The notes under the pieces are model-generated. The model saw nothing but the letters and a program-made list of their open reading frames with translations, was not told the DNA's origin and ran no database searches. A DNA stretch of 64,000 nucleotides. Origin: Aselliscus stoliczkanus (taxonomy: Eukaryota; Chordata; Mammalia; Chiroptera; Hipposideridae). Below are positions 54,806-64,000 of this stretch, piece by piece. The position numbers were made by a program, and so were the translations under genes. The DNA is taken from assembly GCA_033961575.1 (NCBI GenBank), contig CM066736.1, forward strand, positions 3,691,501-3,755,500, written 5' to 3'. The stretch's first letter is position 1, and every line of letters begins with the position of its first letter.

Positions 54806-54891
54806 ACACGCATGCACGCACATGTAGCACGCAGCACACACGCACACGCACGCACATGCATGCATGCACACACGCACACACACACATACAC
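54806..54891 (+). repeat. CA/GCAC-rich alternating purine-pyrimidine tract
   Basis: Imperfect cacacgcacacgcacgcacatgcatgcatgc runs. Such alternation favours Z-DNA. Confidence 0.85.
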
Positions 54892-55369
54892 CCCGCACCC
54901 ACCGCACAGGAGGGCGACGGTTTGGGGCACATGGAGCTGTAAGTGCGCGCCTCCACCCCCACCCCCACCCTGTTCCTCTTGCACACAGCTGAGATCACTG
55001 TGCTTTCCTGGTACTTTGTAATAATTTATGGCAAATGTAATGTGCCCGCTGCTGCGTGAGCTCATCGAATCCCCGTCTATTGTCTGAGCCTCATACCAGG
55101 AGACGGGTCCTCTGAGTACCCTGGTATCATCACTTGGTGATTTATGGCACCAGCTTCCCTGCAGAGTGAGGCCGACCCAGTGGGAGGCTCAAGGCGCTCA
55201 GGAGAGATGGTGGGGAAAGATCTGGTCGGTTAGTTTGATCCCAGGTGACCAAACCTGAGAAGGGAAGGCTGTCAGGCGCTCCGACCAGACAGTGTGTTCC
55301 ATTTCCTGCTGCTGTGTCAAAGCCTGGCTGGGCTGCAGATGGCTCGGTGGGCGCCTCGAGCTGACCATG

Positions 55370-56195
55370 TTAAAATCGGCCTCAGACCTTCTCCTCCTGC
55401 TGTCTCTCCATCCCTGATGCTGACTTCATCTTCTGGGTGCTGGGCTGAAAATCTCGGGGTCATCCTGACTCCTCTTTTTCTCTCACTCCTGATATCCAAT
55501 TCACTCGGAAATCCTGTTGTTTTTATCCTCAAAATAGATCCAGAGTCTGACCACTTTTCATCAGCCCCACTGCCCTCACCCACGTGCCATCACTGCACAC
55601 TTGGACTGTTGCAGTGGCCACTTCCCTGACCTCCCGGCTGCCCCCTGACCCCACGTGGCGGCCAGAGGGATCCTGATAAAACCCCAGGCACAGCAGGCTG
55701 CCCCCCGGGTCCCACCTCCCTCCGAGGACAAGCCAGGGTTCTCACAGTGGCCTCAAAGCCCCACATGCTCCGGTCCCCTGTCCCCTTTCTGTCCTCATTT
55801 CCCAGCCTCGACCCCTCACTGACTCAGCCCCAGCCCCACGGGCCCCCTTCCAGCCTCCAGGCCTGTGACAGGCTCTGCCCTCCTCCTCTTCCAGGTGAAG
55901 TGACCCCTCCTCAGGAGGTCTTCTCAGCTGTCTACCCCACTTTAAGTTGCACCCCCCGGCATGCCCTTCCCTGATATCTTTTGCTTATTTTGTGCACTGA
56001 GCCCCTCCCAGTACTGCCTCACCCAGTGTGCCGGTACATGTTTTATTGTGGGTCTCCCCTGCCCCCTGAGCCAGCACCCCCAGGGCAGGGCTTCCTTCCA
56101 TACTGCTTACTGCTGTCTCCCTATTCCTAGAACAGTGCCTGGCACATAGTAGGTGCTCACCTACCTTTTGCTGAATGCGTGCATTCAGATGTGGG
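55370..56195 (+). repeat. L2, long sense copy
   Basis: Order: atccagagtctgaccacttttcatc, cttggactgttgcagtggccac, gcggccagagggatcctgataaaac, ctgtcccctttctgtcctc, caggaggtcttctcagctg, cctagaacagtgcctggcacatagtaggtgctcac. The longest L2 here. Confidence 0.8.
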
Positions 56196-56279
56196 TGAAG
56201 CACCTTCTGTGGGGTCCCTGGGGTCACAGCAGAAAGAAAGCCTGATGAGTGGTCCAGCGATGGAGTTGGGAGAAGGCAG

Positions 56280-56420
56280 AGGGCCCCGGGTTCCTCACCT
56301 GTAGAATGGGGATGTCCACGGTATTTCCCTCACGGGATTGTGATATGGGTTAATAGAACCGGTCTGGGTTTGGAGCTCTTGAAGCAGTGGCTGCACGTGG
56401 AAAGGCAAATAAGAGTCAGC
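56280..56420 (+). repeat. MIR fragment
   Basis: The text gttcctcacctgtagaatggggatg, cacgggattgtgatatgggttaatag follows the MIR 3' half. Confidence 0.65.
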
Positions 56421-56649
56421 CAGTATTGTCTTCAGCTGTGCCAGTGGGCGGGAGAGGGGACAGCACGCCCTCGCCTTCTCTCCGGAAGCAGCAGCCCTGC
56501 CATTACTGCCCCGTAAAAGCACAGGCCTCCAAGAGTTTGCAGCTGACTTGTTAACAAAATGATAGGCCTGTCCATACCTAAGGCGACAGCTGTTAACTTT
56601 GATTTTGCCATCGTCTTTTCTATTTTGGAGGCAGCATATGCCCTGTTTA

Positions 56650-57680
56650 AGGTCTCAGAGGTTGTCAGCAGCCCTTAGAGCTGGCGGGCTCTGAGTGCCG
56701 TGCCCTCAGGCCAGAGGCCGCAGTAGCCTGGGCGCTGGAGCCCCTAGTGAGCGGCCTGCTCCCGCCCTCCCCACCTCTGGAGGCCAACTGTCCCTGCAGG
56801 GCCTTGGCACCTGCCAACACCCCCCCCCCGCTTTCCCCCTCCCTCTTTGCATGGGCATGGACACGCTCTCGTTTCAGCTCCATCCTCAGTTCCTGGGGGA
56901 CCCTCCTCACCCCTCAAGGCAGATCAGGTCCCTCATTACAGGCGCCTCTCGCTTAGCGCCACAGTCACGGCTGACATTCACGCACGTGGTACACTGTGTG
57001 GCGTCTGTCCCTTGCACACCCTGAGGACCCAGGCAAGTGGCATGTCCATGTTTGCTGTCCCTCGTCCTCCCGCGCTCACCGCACTGCCGGTCCCAGTGCT
57101 GGCGGGCAGGCGCGCGGTAAGCACCTGTGGGATGTGTGAACACGGGGCCCACACTCGGTGTCTAATGAACAATGGCTCCTTCCAGCAAGTGGCACAGGCC
57201 GGCACACGGAGCACGGGGGCGCCCGACTGCAGAGCGGCGCCCCTTCCTCACCCGCCCCGCGTCACACCTTCCCAGCTCCCCGCACTCTGGGGCGGAGTCT
57301 GCTTTCCTTCCCCTGGATTTGGCCTAAACCAGGCTCAGAGAGGGCAGTCCCAGAAACCTTTCCTGGTTCTCCCATCTCCACGAGGAGGGAGAGCGTGCTG
57401 AGTGGCCCCTGGTCCCAGGGGGAGGACGAACTGTGGGGCTGGGCTGCCCGGTCAGCCAACACGCAGCCACCCCTGAGGGCCCAGACGACGTCTGCGGGTC
57501 CCACCAGGCAGCCGCCCGGAGCAGCCCGTCCCAGCCGCGCAGCCACCAGCCACCCGCGGCGGCCTTCGCTCACATGGGGCCTGCCTATCCTTCTTATGCT
57601 CTGGGTCCAGCAAAGCCCCTTGTCCCTGTGGTCCAGCCGGAAGCCTCTCCACAGCCTGGCCATGAGTGACTGCATTTCTC
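56650..57680. other. GC-rich block with CpG cluster, no gene
   Basis: CpGs cluster at 57,060-57,560 (cccgcgctcaccgc, gcgggcaggcgcgcgg, agagcggcgcccc, ccgcgcagcc, acccgcggcggcc). Open frames up to 184 codons show no domain or conserved splice sites. It might be a small promoter or enhancer island; there is no transcript evidence. Confidence 0.35.
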
Positions 57681-57689
57681 TCTGTAGAA

Positions 57690-57880
57690 AACTAGAGTGA
57701 TCTCTTTATCCAACACTCCTGCTATTTACTATAAATAATCAAATAAGGTTGACTTTTCTCCCCCCCACCCCCTTCACATGCAAAAGCCATAATTATTTCA
57801 ATGTAACGTTCCCCATCACCACTGGGGACAAAATTAGTGCTGTCTGGGAACCCAATATTTTATGTTTGCACACACTGATT
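57690..57880. promoter_or_regulatory. AT-rich unique block, candidate conserved element with MEF2-like site
   Basis: The block changes sharply from GC-rich to AT-rich. It contains CTATAAATAA (57729-57738), a full match to the MEF2 pattern, and ccataattattt. No repeat was recognised. Function is inferred. Confidence 0.3.
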
Positions 57881-58589
57881 ATTTCAGCAAAGAGGATGGA
57901 GAATTAGACTTGGAGCTGTGTGTGTCTTTGAGACACATTGGTCACCGAGAAATGGGATTTCTCATACCCAGCTGGGCCTTTGGTCCTGTCCGTTCCCCTG
58001 TCCGCTGTGTGCCATGCCCAGGTCAGAGTCCCCGGTCAGGCGTGTGCCACCTATGGGTTTATTAAGAAATGGTGTGTTTCCAGAGCTGGGGTCTCGGGCA
58101 GGGCTCCTGGCCATAAGCTCTCAAACTGGATTCTCCACGGGCTTGTGAAGGCCTCGGGCACCACCGTTTCACTGGACCAGCCAGGCCAAACCTGCCACAT
58201 GTAAAGGAAGGTCAGGGAGGCAGGTGCCGCAAGCTGTGGGTCCGTGTCCCACGTGGGCCCCTGTGCCCTGGTGCCACGATCGTGGCTTTTCTGTGCACAT
58301 CAGTGCCCTTCCTTCGGAGACGAGAGATTTTAGCTGCTCCGCATCAAAGTTGCCCATGTCGTGGGCCATTTGCAGCTGTCACCCGTCAGAGAGGCCGCCC
58401 CATCGCCTTATTTAAAATTGTAACTCTCCTAACCTAGATGAGGTTTCCCAGAAGCAGAGCCTGAGAGAAGGATTTTAGGGGTGACTTATGGGGGAGAAGG
58501 AGACAGGCGGAGGCCTGGTAGAGCGCAGGAGACCGCAAGGGTGCAGTCTCAGGGTGCTCCAGGGGCGCCTGTCTGCAGGCAAGCAGGTC

Positions 58590-58590
<1 letters not shown>
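57880..58590. other. Unassigned sequence
   Basis: No gene or repeat was recognised. Confidence 0.3.

Positions 58591-58592
<2 letters not shown>

Positions 58593-58637
<45 letters not shown>
58593..58637 (+). repeat. (GT)22 microsatellite joined to a SINE tail
   Basis: Twenty-two uninterrupted GT units end next to the T-run that is the reversed tail of the SINE at 58,641-58,781. Confidence 0.95.
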
Positions 58638-58639
<2 letters not shown>

Positions 58640-58640
58640 A

Positions 58641-58781
58641 GTTTTTTTAGCTGAGCCATCCTGCCACCTGTTGGCAGCTCAGCGGCTGCTCAGCTCGGGC
58701 TGGGCATCAAACTGTTGTTGCTCAGAGCTCAGCTCGCACTTGTGAGTGAGCTCTTAACCAACTGAGCCACTTGGCCGGCCC
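58641..58781 (-). mobile_element. SINE of the ggcagctcagc module type
   Basis: T-run, agctgagccatcctgccacctgttggcagctcagc, gggcatcaaactgttgttgctcagagctc, gagctcttaaccaactgagccacttggccggccc. Confidence 0.9.
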
Positions 58782-58799
58782 ACATATTGTTTTTTTTGG

Positions 58800-58985
58800 G
58801 AGGTGTTGCTTTATTTTTTACTGTGGTAAAATATACATGCAGTAGACTGAGTGTGTCCCTTGCAAAATTCGTACGTTGGAATCATACGATATTCATCCTT
58901 TTGCAGCTGGCTCACTCCACATAATGTTTCGAGGTCCATCCATGCTGGGTCCGTGCTTCGCTCCTTTTTTTTGCATGCTGGCGTG
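58800..58985 (-). mobile_element. Old L1 3' fragment, antisense
   Basis: The text ggtaaaatatacatgcag, tcatacgatattcatccttttgcagctggctcactccacataatg, gaggtccatccatgctg is reversed old L1. Confidence 0.65.
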
Positions 58986-59314
58986 CAAGCACCTGTTTGC
59001 ATCCCTGCTTAGGGGGCCATGTCAGTCAGGTGTTGGCCCCTGCTGCCCCTGGGACGGGGTACACTCAAGGCACTAACTCCAGTTGGGATAAAGCCTCGTT
59101 CCCAGAGAAGGACGCAGCCGTGAGCCCCTCACAGCCAACAGTCACAGCAGCCGAGGAAGGGGACGTGGCGGCGGGGGTCCCAGCAGGGTCCCCTTTACCT
59201 CCCGCCCTCACCTGCTTCTTTTTTCTCCCAAGAACTTGACATCTGCAATAAGGCGGCTACTTCTTTTCTGTCTGACTCTCCCCCTAGACAGTGGGGGAGG
59301 CTGGGACTCTGGCT

Positions 59315-59385
59315 GCTTTGTTCGCCATTGGATCCACAGCCCCTGGCACGCAGTAGGGCCCCATAAATGTGTGTTGCATGAATGC
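59315..59385 (+). repeat. L2 3'-end fragment
   Basis: The text gccattggatccacagcccctggcacgcagtagggccccataaatgtgtgttgcatgaatg is the L2 terminus. Confidence 0.7.
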
Positions 59386-59389
59386 ATGA

Positions 59390-59545
59390 CTCAGGATGGG
59401 GTCCGTGCCAAGCACTCTGAATCCTCACCGTGACTTTGTGATGTAGGCTCTGCGATTGTACCCAGTTTACAGAGGAGGGAACTCCCCGAGGTCTCAGGCC
59501 TCGGGAGTGGCAGAGCAGGGACACGGACCCAGGGCTGCCACTCCC
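59390..59545 (-). repeat. MIR
   Basis: The text gccaagcactctgaatcctcaccgtgac, gattgtacccagtttacagaggagggaac, cagagcagggacacggaccc is reversed MIR. Confidence 0.68.
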
Positions 59546-59774
59546 CTCACAGCTGACATGCCTGGCCTCCCTGCGTTCTGAAGCGCACTCGTCAAATGTG
59601 TGTTTAAGTCGTACTAACTCAAGTGTGTCGTTGGAATGAGAGAAGCCTGGCCTGCGGAATGAAGGCGGGGTGGAGACCTGCGTCAGCGCTTTGTGTGACA
59701 CAGTGCTGGTGTCCATTCGCACGGGCCCCTCCTGCTGGGACCGTGCTGTCACACTGACGGAGACCCTCATGGCC

Positions 59775-60400
59775 CAAGCTAACAACTTTCAAACACTTTA
59801 CTGAGGAACAGTACCCCGTAAGGTGTGTAATTTGATGGAGTTGGACTCATTTTCACCAGCATCATTGGTGCCCCGTCAACATGTGTAGGATTTACACCAC
59901 CTGGGAGTTTCCCATATGCCCTGCACCCTGACGCTCTAGGGGCCACCGTTATGGGACCCTCCGTCAGCACCATGGAGTCAGCACCCACCCCCTCACCATG
60001 CACGAGCCCTTATGGCCACCGTGTCTAGCTTCGTCTACTTAACCTTGGCCGTGACAGCTGTTCATGTTGTCGTGTAAAGCAACAGTTTTTCTTTCTGTAT
60101 GGTTTTCAGTTGTATGAATAGTTTGCAATTTATTTTTCATTCTGGTGCTGATGGACATTTGGGTTGTTTTCAGGTTTGGGCGATTTCAGAGAAAGCTGCT
60201 GTGGATGTCCTTGTCTGTTTCTTGCTGGGCGTCTGAACCTCTTTTTTCTTGGGGGTATCTCTGGAGGTGGGATTGCCAAATCGTAGACTAGGCGTGTGCT
60301 TCCTCCAGTAGCTCCTGACCGTTTTCCAAACCAGTTGTACCAATTTTCACGGCCACCTGCCTCGTAGGCGTTCTATGGACACTTGGCATTTACAACCAAA
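59775..60400 (-). mobile_element. Old L1 3' fragment, antisense, carrying a SINE
   Basis: Order: aacactttactgaggaacagtacc, gtaatttgatggagttggac, gctgatggacatttgggttgttttcagg, agaaagctgctgtggatg, gggtatctctggaggtgggattgcc, ttttccaaaccagttgtaccaattttc. A SINE sits at its right end. Confidence 0.72.
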
Positions 60401-60413
60401 GTTACTTATTTTT

Positions 60414-60563
60414 ATTGATTTATTTTTTAGTTGAGCCATCCTGCCACCTGTTGGCAGCTCAGCAGCAGCTCAGCTCGGGCCGGGAATTGAACTGGCGACC
60501 CTGTTGCTCAGAGCTTGCACTCTTGAACGAGCTCTTAATCAACTGAGCCACTTGGCTGGCCCC
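60414..60563 (-). mobile_element. SINE of the ggcagctcagc module type, perfect 16-bp target duplication
   Basis: Order: ttagttgagccatcctgccacctgttggcagctcagcagcagctc, gggaattgaactggcgaccctgttgctcagagc, ctcttaatcaactgagccacttggctggccc. The duplication aaagttacttattttt is perfect at 60398-60413 and 60564-60579, so it is young. Confidence 0.93.
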
Positions 60564-60703
60564 AAAGTTACTTATTTTTGATACGACCTGGAACCTAGAC
60601 ATTGTTCCACGGTGACTGGGAGCTGGCAGCAGCTGGAGGCATGGTACAGAGGCAGCCGCTGCTGTAGAAGGGGGTTGGGCGGGTGGGCAGAAATACCCTG
60701 TGT

Positions 60704-60819
60704 TGTTTTTTTGTTTTTTCTTTTTGAGGGCAGTGTCACTGGCCCTCATATGTGGGACCCGAACTGGGGCCGCCGGCTTCCCAGGCCTGCGCCTAACCAC
60801 CGCGCCACTCAGCCAGCCC
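60704..60819 (-). mobile_element. Short SINE
   Basis: T-rich tail, gagggcagtgtcactggccc, ggacccgaactggggccgccgg, gcctaaccaccgcgcc, actcagccagccc. The duplication gggcagaaata(c/t)c-like text lies at 60685 and 60822. Confidence 0.9.
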
Positions 60820-61224
60820 AAGGGCAGAAATACTCTGGTTGCTCCGTTGCTCCCACGCTCCAACCGGTGCCTCCCATTGGCTGACCCTGGGTAGAAGCCT
60901 GCTGATTGGACAGCCCAACAAATAAGGGTTGTAGACAAGGACTGGGACCAGAGCAAGCAGACGGTGACCCGCACACACAGCGGAGGAACCCCGGCCAGCT
61001 GCACTTCCTCCCGGGTGTCACCACTCACCTTGTGGGTGGTTTCAGAGACTTTTAAGGATACGTTTGATTATGTTAATTTTTTATTTACCAGTTCTCTGTA
61101 AAGCTTAATACTCTACAGATGAAGATTCTCTACTCGTGTTTACAGCCTGCCTCTCAGACCGGATGTCCCTTCCCAAGATGCCTTAGGAAACAGCGAGCTG
61201 CCCCTTCCCACAGGGGACAGGAGG

Positions 61225-61450
61225 GCGCTGGCCAGTGCGCGGGCTGAGAGCCGGTCAGCCTGGGTTTAACTCCTGCCTCCTTCGCCAGCCTTGTGAGACC
61301 TGGGCCAAGTTTCTCAACCTCTCTGAGCTTCAGTCATAAAATGGGGGACACCAATAACACCACCTCCCGGGTTTAGTGAGTTAGTGTGTGCGGAGCGCGT
61401 GGTCCAGGCCGTGGCACCCGGCAAGCACCCGGTCAGTGCTTGTTCGTTCT
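61225..61450 (+). repeat. MIR, near full length
   Basis: Order: gctgagagccggtcagcctgggtttaactcctgcc, ccttgtgagacctgggccaagtttctcaacctctctgagcttcagtcataaaatggggg, gtgagttagtgtgtgcggagcgc, ggcacccggcaagc. Confidence 0.82.
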
Positions 61451-61454
61451 TTCA

Positions 61455-62388
61455 CTGGCACCTGGGGTTGGCGCGGTGCCCCTCACTCACCTTTCACAGT
61501 TGCAGTGTGCATGAGCCCGAGCTAGCGGCTTTGAGGAAGAGGGTACCTGGTATTACCTAAAGCACCCTCAAGAAATGGGCAAGTGCCTTCAAAATCTGCC
61601 TGCAGAGAAGCGGCAGATGGAAGATAATTCTAGCAACACAAGGGCAGGTGAGCAGCAAGACATCGGCTGAGCAATGCAGGAGGGCGCGCACGGCTGGCAG
61701 GCTGGGAAGTGTCCATCGAAGCGGGGCTGGTGCTCAGAAGTGTCCCGCACACTCTGGTGGGGCTGCTCTTCCCTGAGCGAGAGCCCCAGCTCTCTGGGGC
61801 CTGGCTAGAGCAAGCTCTGGACTACCTGTGGGGTTTGCAGGGTAATGTTAGCTGCTACACAGCTACACAGTTCAGCTTTTCTTTTAATTTGAATAGTTAC
61901 ACTATTGAATCACGTTGCATTATAACATGTACTAGAGAAAAATAAAATAGCACATGTGTCTTTGGGCAATATTGGTGGGAAAAAAAAATCTCCCCAAAGA
62001 CCTACGTACTCCCAATGGGGCCCAGTAGTCTCACATAAATTGTTGTGAAGTGATGGCTTCAGCTGTGTATGAACAAGTATTCAGAGGAAGGAATTTAACT
62101 AGTTAGAATAAGAAAGTGGTTATTACCACACTGCCTATTGTTTATGGATACATTCTGCGTAGGAGGAATATTAAGACTCACATAGGAGTGATACCCGCCA
62201 ACTCGCCAGCTCCGGTTTGGAGGCAGGGAGGCCAGGAGGGAGGGAGGCGGGGGAGAGGGTGCCTGTGGGAGGAAGGCTTTAACTGGGCCTGCAAGCTTTT
62301 ATTTCTGTGAAAAGAGAGATCTGAAGTAAATTTGGCAAAATGTTACTATCTGTTTAATCCGAGTGGGCTTGGACACGTGCAATCTATT
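61455..62388. other. Unassigned sequence
   Basis: AT-rich from about 61,860. No gene or clear repeat. Confidence 0.3.
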
Positions 62389-62390
62389 AC

Positions 62391-62493
62391 ATTTTTTTTG
62401 AGGGCAGTGTCACTGGCCCTCATATGTGGGACCCGAACCTGGGCCGCTGGCTTCCCAAGCCAGCGCTCAACCACCGCGCCACTCGGCCGGCCC
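62391..62493 (-). mobile_element. Short SINE
   Basis: T-run, gagggcagtgtcactggccc, gggacccgaacctgggccgctgg, cagcgctcaaccaccgcgcc, actcggccggccc. Confidence 0.92.
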
Positions 62494-62849
62494 TACATTA
62501 TTAATTTTACCTGTTGTATGTCTGAAATAGTTTACAATTTAAAAGATACTCAGAAAGTGGGTTTGGAATGCAAATGATGTCATAACTGCTGGAGTTTAGT
62601 TCGCTATTTGAAATATTTTTCCCCAAGGTGGGGAACACTTGACTTGTTAGAGGATTCGAATCACATGTCTGTACACATGAGTTCAGAATATACAAGTATG
62701 GTGGGGTCCCTGTGTCACCCCAGGCACCACCTCTGTGATCTGTGCTAAGGCCTGGGTAACACCCTAAAAAAAAGATCACTTCCTCTCAACCAAAACAAGG
62801 CCTCCTGGAGGGTACCCCACATCCCTTGGAAACCTGTGGCTGTTCAGAC

Positions 62850-63040
62850 ACTTTACTGCCCTTAGGAGTTAGGAAAGCATTTGACAGACAACCCCAGTAG
62901 TGGGGGGTTTAAACAAGACACAACTTTACTTCTCACAGAAAAACAAAATCAGGAGGGAGTCCTGGCTTCCATCTCGTGGTCTTGGAAGGCTGCCGCAGCT
63001 GCAGACATCACACCTGAATTCCAGCCAGCAGAAAGGATGA
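62850..63040. repeat. Possible ancient repeat
   Basis: The text acaaccccagtagtggggggtttaaacaagacacaactttacttctcacag resembles an old interspersed repeat (ggcttaaacaacaaacatttatttctcacag). Confidence 0.45.
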
Positions 63041-63235
63041 AGGCAAGAAGGTGACTGTCCCTCCTCCCTTTACGGGTGCTCTGCAGACATTGCACAGATC
63101 ACTTCCACGCACACCTCGGTGGCCAGCGCTGAGTGGTGTGGCCTCCCTCCTCCCTCCCTCCCTTCCCCCTTTTTCCCCCTTCCCCCCCTTCCTTTCGTAT
63201 GTATTTTTTTGTCCCTTCCTTACCCATATATACAC

Positions 63236-63241
<6 letters not shown>

Positions 63242-63267
<26 letters not shown>
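63242..63267 (+). repeat. (GT)13 microsatellite
   Basis: Thirteen GT units. A pyrimidine-rich tract (ctccctcctccctccctccc) lies about 100 bases to the left. Confidence 0.93.
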
Positions 63268-63439
63268 TATGTGCATGTATAAAAGGAGCTAATCTTACCG
63301 GCGCGGCTTGGTGCCTCTTCCCAGGCGTGTCGACCCCTAACTACCACCCAGGTACAGGCACAGAGCACGTTCAGAGGCTCCGGTGTGTCCCTTCCTTCAG
63401 CAGCACCCACCCTGCTGAGGTCACTCATGCGACTCTCCC

Positions 63440-63720
63440 CACAGGTGGGTTTTATCCTAAAGTTTCATGGAAATCATGCCGAACATGCTCTTTTGTGTCA
63501 AGCTTCTTTCGCTGGTTCACGTCATGTGCATTTATGGTGGCCCTTTTTCAGTGCTGTATAATACTCCGCTGTACGAACGGACCACAGCTCACTGTTGGTG
63601 GACTTGGGGTTGTTTCCTGTTTTTGGAGATTATGAACAAAGCTGTTATAAACAAGATATGCTTTTTGGTGGACAAATCAGCTGAATGTTTCTTAGCAAAT
63701 CGATTTAAACAATATGAATT
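63440..63720 (-). mobile_element. Old L1 3' fragment, antisense
   Basis: The text cagtgctgtataatactccgctgtacg, ttggtggacttggggttgtttcctgtttttggagattatgaacaaagctgttataaac is the reversed old L1 end. Confidence 0.75.
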
Positions 63721-63819
63721 GAGCCAGTTTAGGAAACCGTCAGGTGACTCAGGCTAGAGGTGGGTGCATATGTGGTAAATTTGGGGCAGATGTGCCCAGA
63801 CACCTGCGCTCTGGGGAAC

Positions 63820-63960
63820 CCTGAGATGGGCACGAGCAGGTGCCGCTTTTGGGAGTCTTCCCCTGTGCCAGGCACTCTACACACAGGGGCTCACGGTTTA
63901 ACTGCCAGGCCACGGCTGAGACCCATTCTGTGTCCCTCATGATCACCGTGCATCTTTGGG
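63820..63960 (-). repeat. MIR/L2-like fragment
   Basis: The text cctgtgccaggcactctacacacaggggctcacggtttaac resembles the reversed MIR 3' end. Weak. Confidence 0.4.
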
Positions 63961-64000
63961 GATAAGGCAGTGTGGGCACCCCAGACAAGTCACAAGCCAT

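Noticed and set aside
56847..57700. Open frames of 184 and 180 codons
   Set aside because: In a CpG-rich block with no domain or homology I recognise; kept only as a CpG cluster.
59195..59785. 196-codon open frame, minus strand
   Set aside because: It overlaps L2 and MIR fragments, so it cannot be a conserved gene.
63051..63635. 194-codon open frame
   Set aside because: Crosses a pyrimidine tract, a GT microsatellite and an antisense L1.
63741..64000. First exon of NCOR2 or another gene at the right edge
   Set aside because: No coding match, and the expected distance to NCOR2 is far larger than the window.

Overview
This is mammalian nuclear DNA. It holds spliced exons with long introns, ancient MIR, L2 and L1 debris, and many copies of one young tRNA-derived SINE lineage whose heads begin GGGCCGGCC. 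From memory of related sequences, that lineage resembles the SINEs of horseshoe-bat relatives (Rhinolophoidea). The host assignment is an inference (about 0.6), not something the sequence proves.

The only protein-coding gene I can support is the 3' part of SCARB1 (scavenger receptor class B member 1, the HDL receptor) on the + strand, from the left edge to about 11,921. Four exons are visible, numbered as in the 13-exon human gene: exon 10 (2867-2918), exon 11 (3767-3913), exon 12 (6794-6922) and exon 13 (coding part 10935-11054). All introns are GT-AG. The exon phases allow two C-termini. Inclusion of exon 12 gives SR-BI, with a PDZ-binding tail ending EARL. Skipping it gives SR-BII, with a proline-rich, dileucine tail encoded by exon 13. 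In SR-BI mRNA exon 13 is 3'UTR. The 3'UTR ends at an AATAAA (11898-11903) followed by a G-rich element. The segment that decides between the isoforms (intron 12) holds a poly-C tract next to the exon 12 donor and a tail-to-tail inverted SINE pair about 1 kb before exon 13.

From about 11.9 kb to 64 kb I see no protein-coding exon, no rRNA and no functional tRNA. In human the next gene in this direction is NCOR2, roughly 200 kb away, so an intergenic stretch is expected. It contains antisense fragments of old L1 (some split by younger SINEs), an internally deleted mariner with intact 28-bp terminal inverted repeats, a MER5A-like hAT element, many MIR and L2 copies, and simple repeats. Some AT-rich, apparently unique segments could be regulatory.

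The most unusual item is a 370-bp minisatellite of about 18 units of 20 bp at 13385-13754, 1.5 kb past the SCARB1 poly(A) site. Its unit carries a CRE/ATF motif (TGACGTAA or TGACGTCA), in exact 20-bp register across its right half. Second is a local tandem amplification of the L2 3'-end motif at about 38.7-38.9 kb. No new multi-gene system is present.
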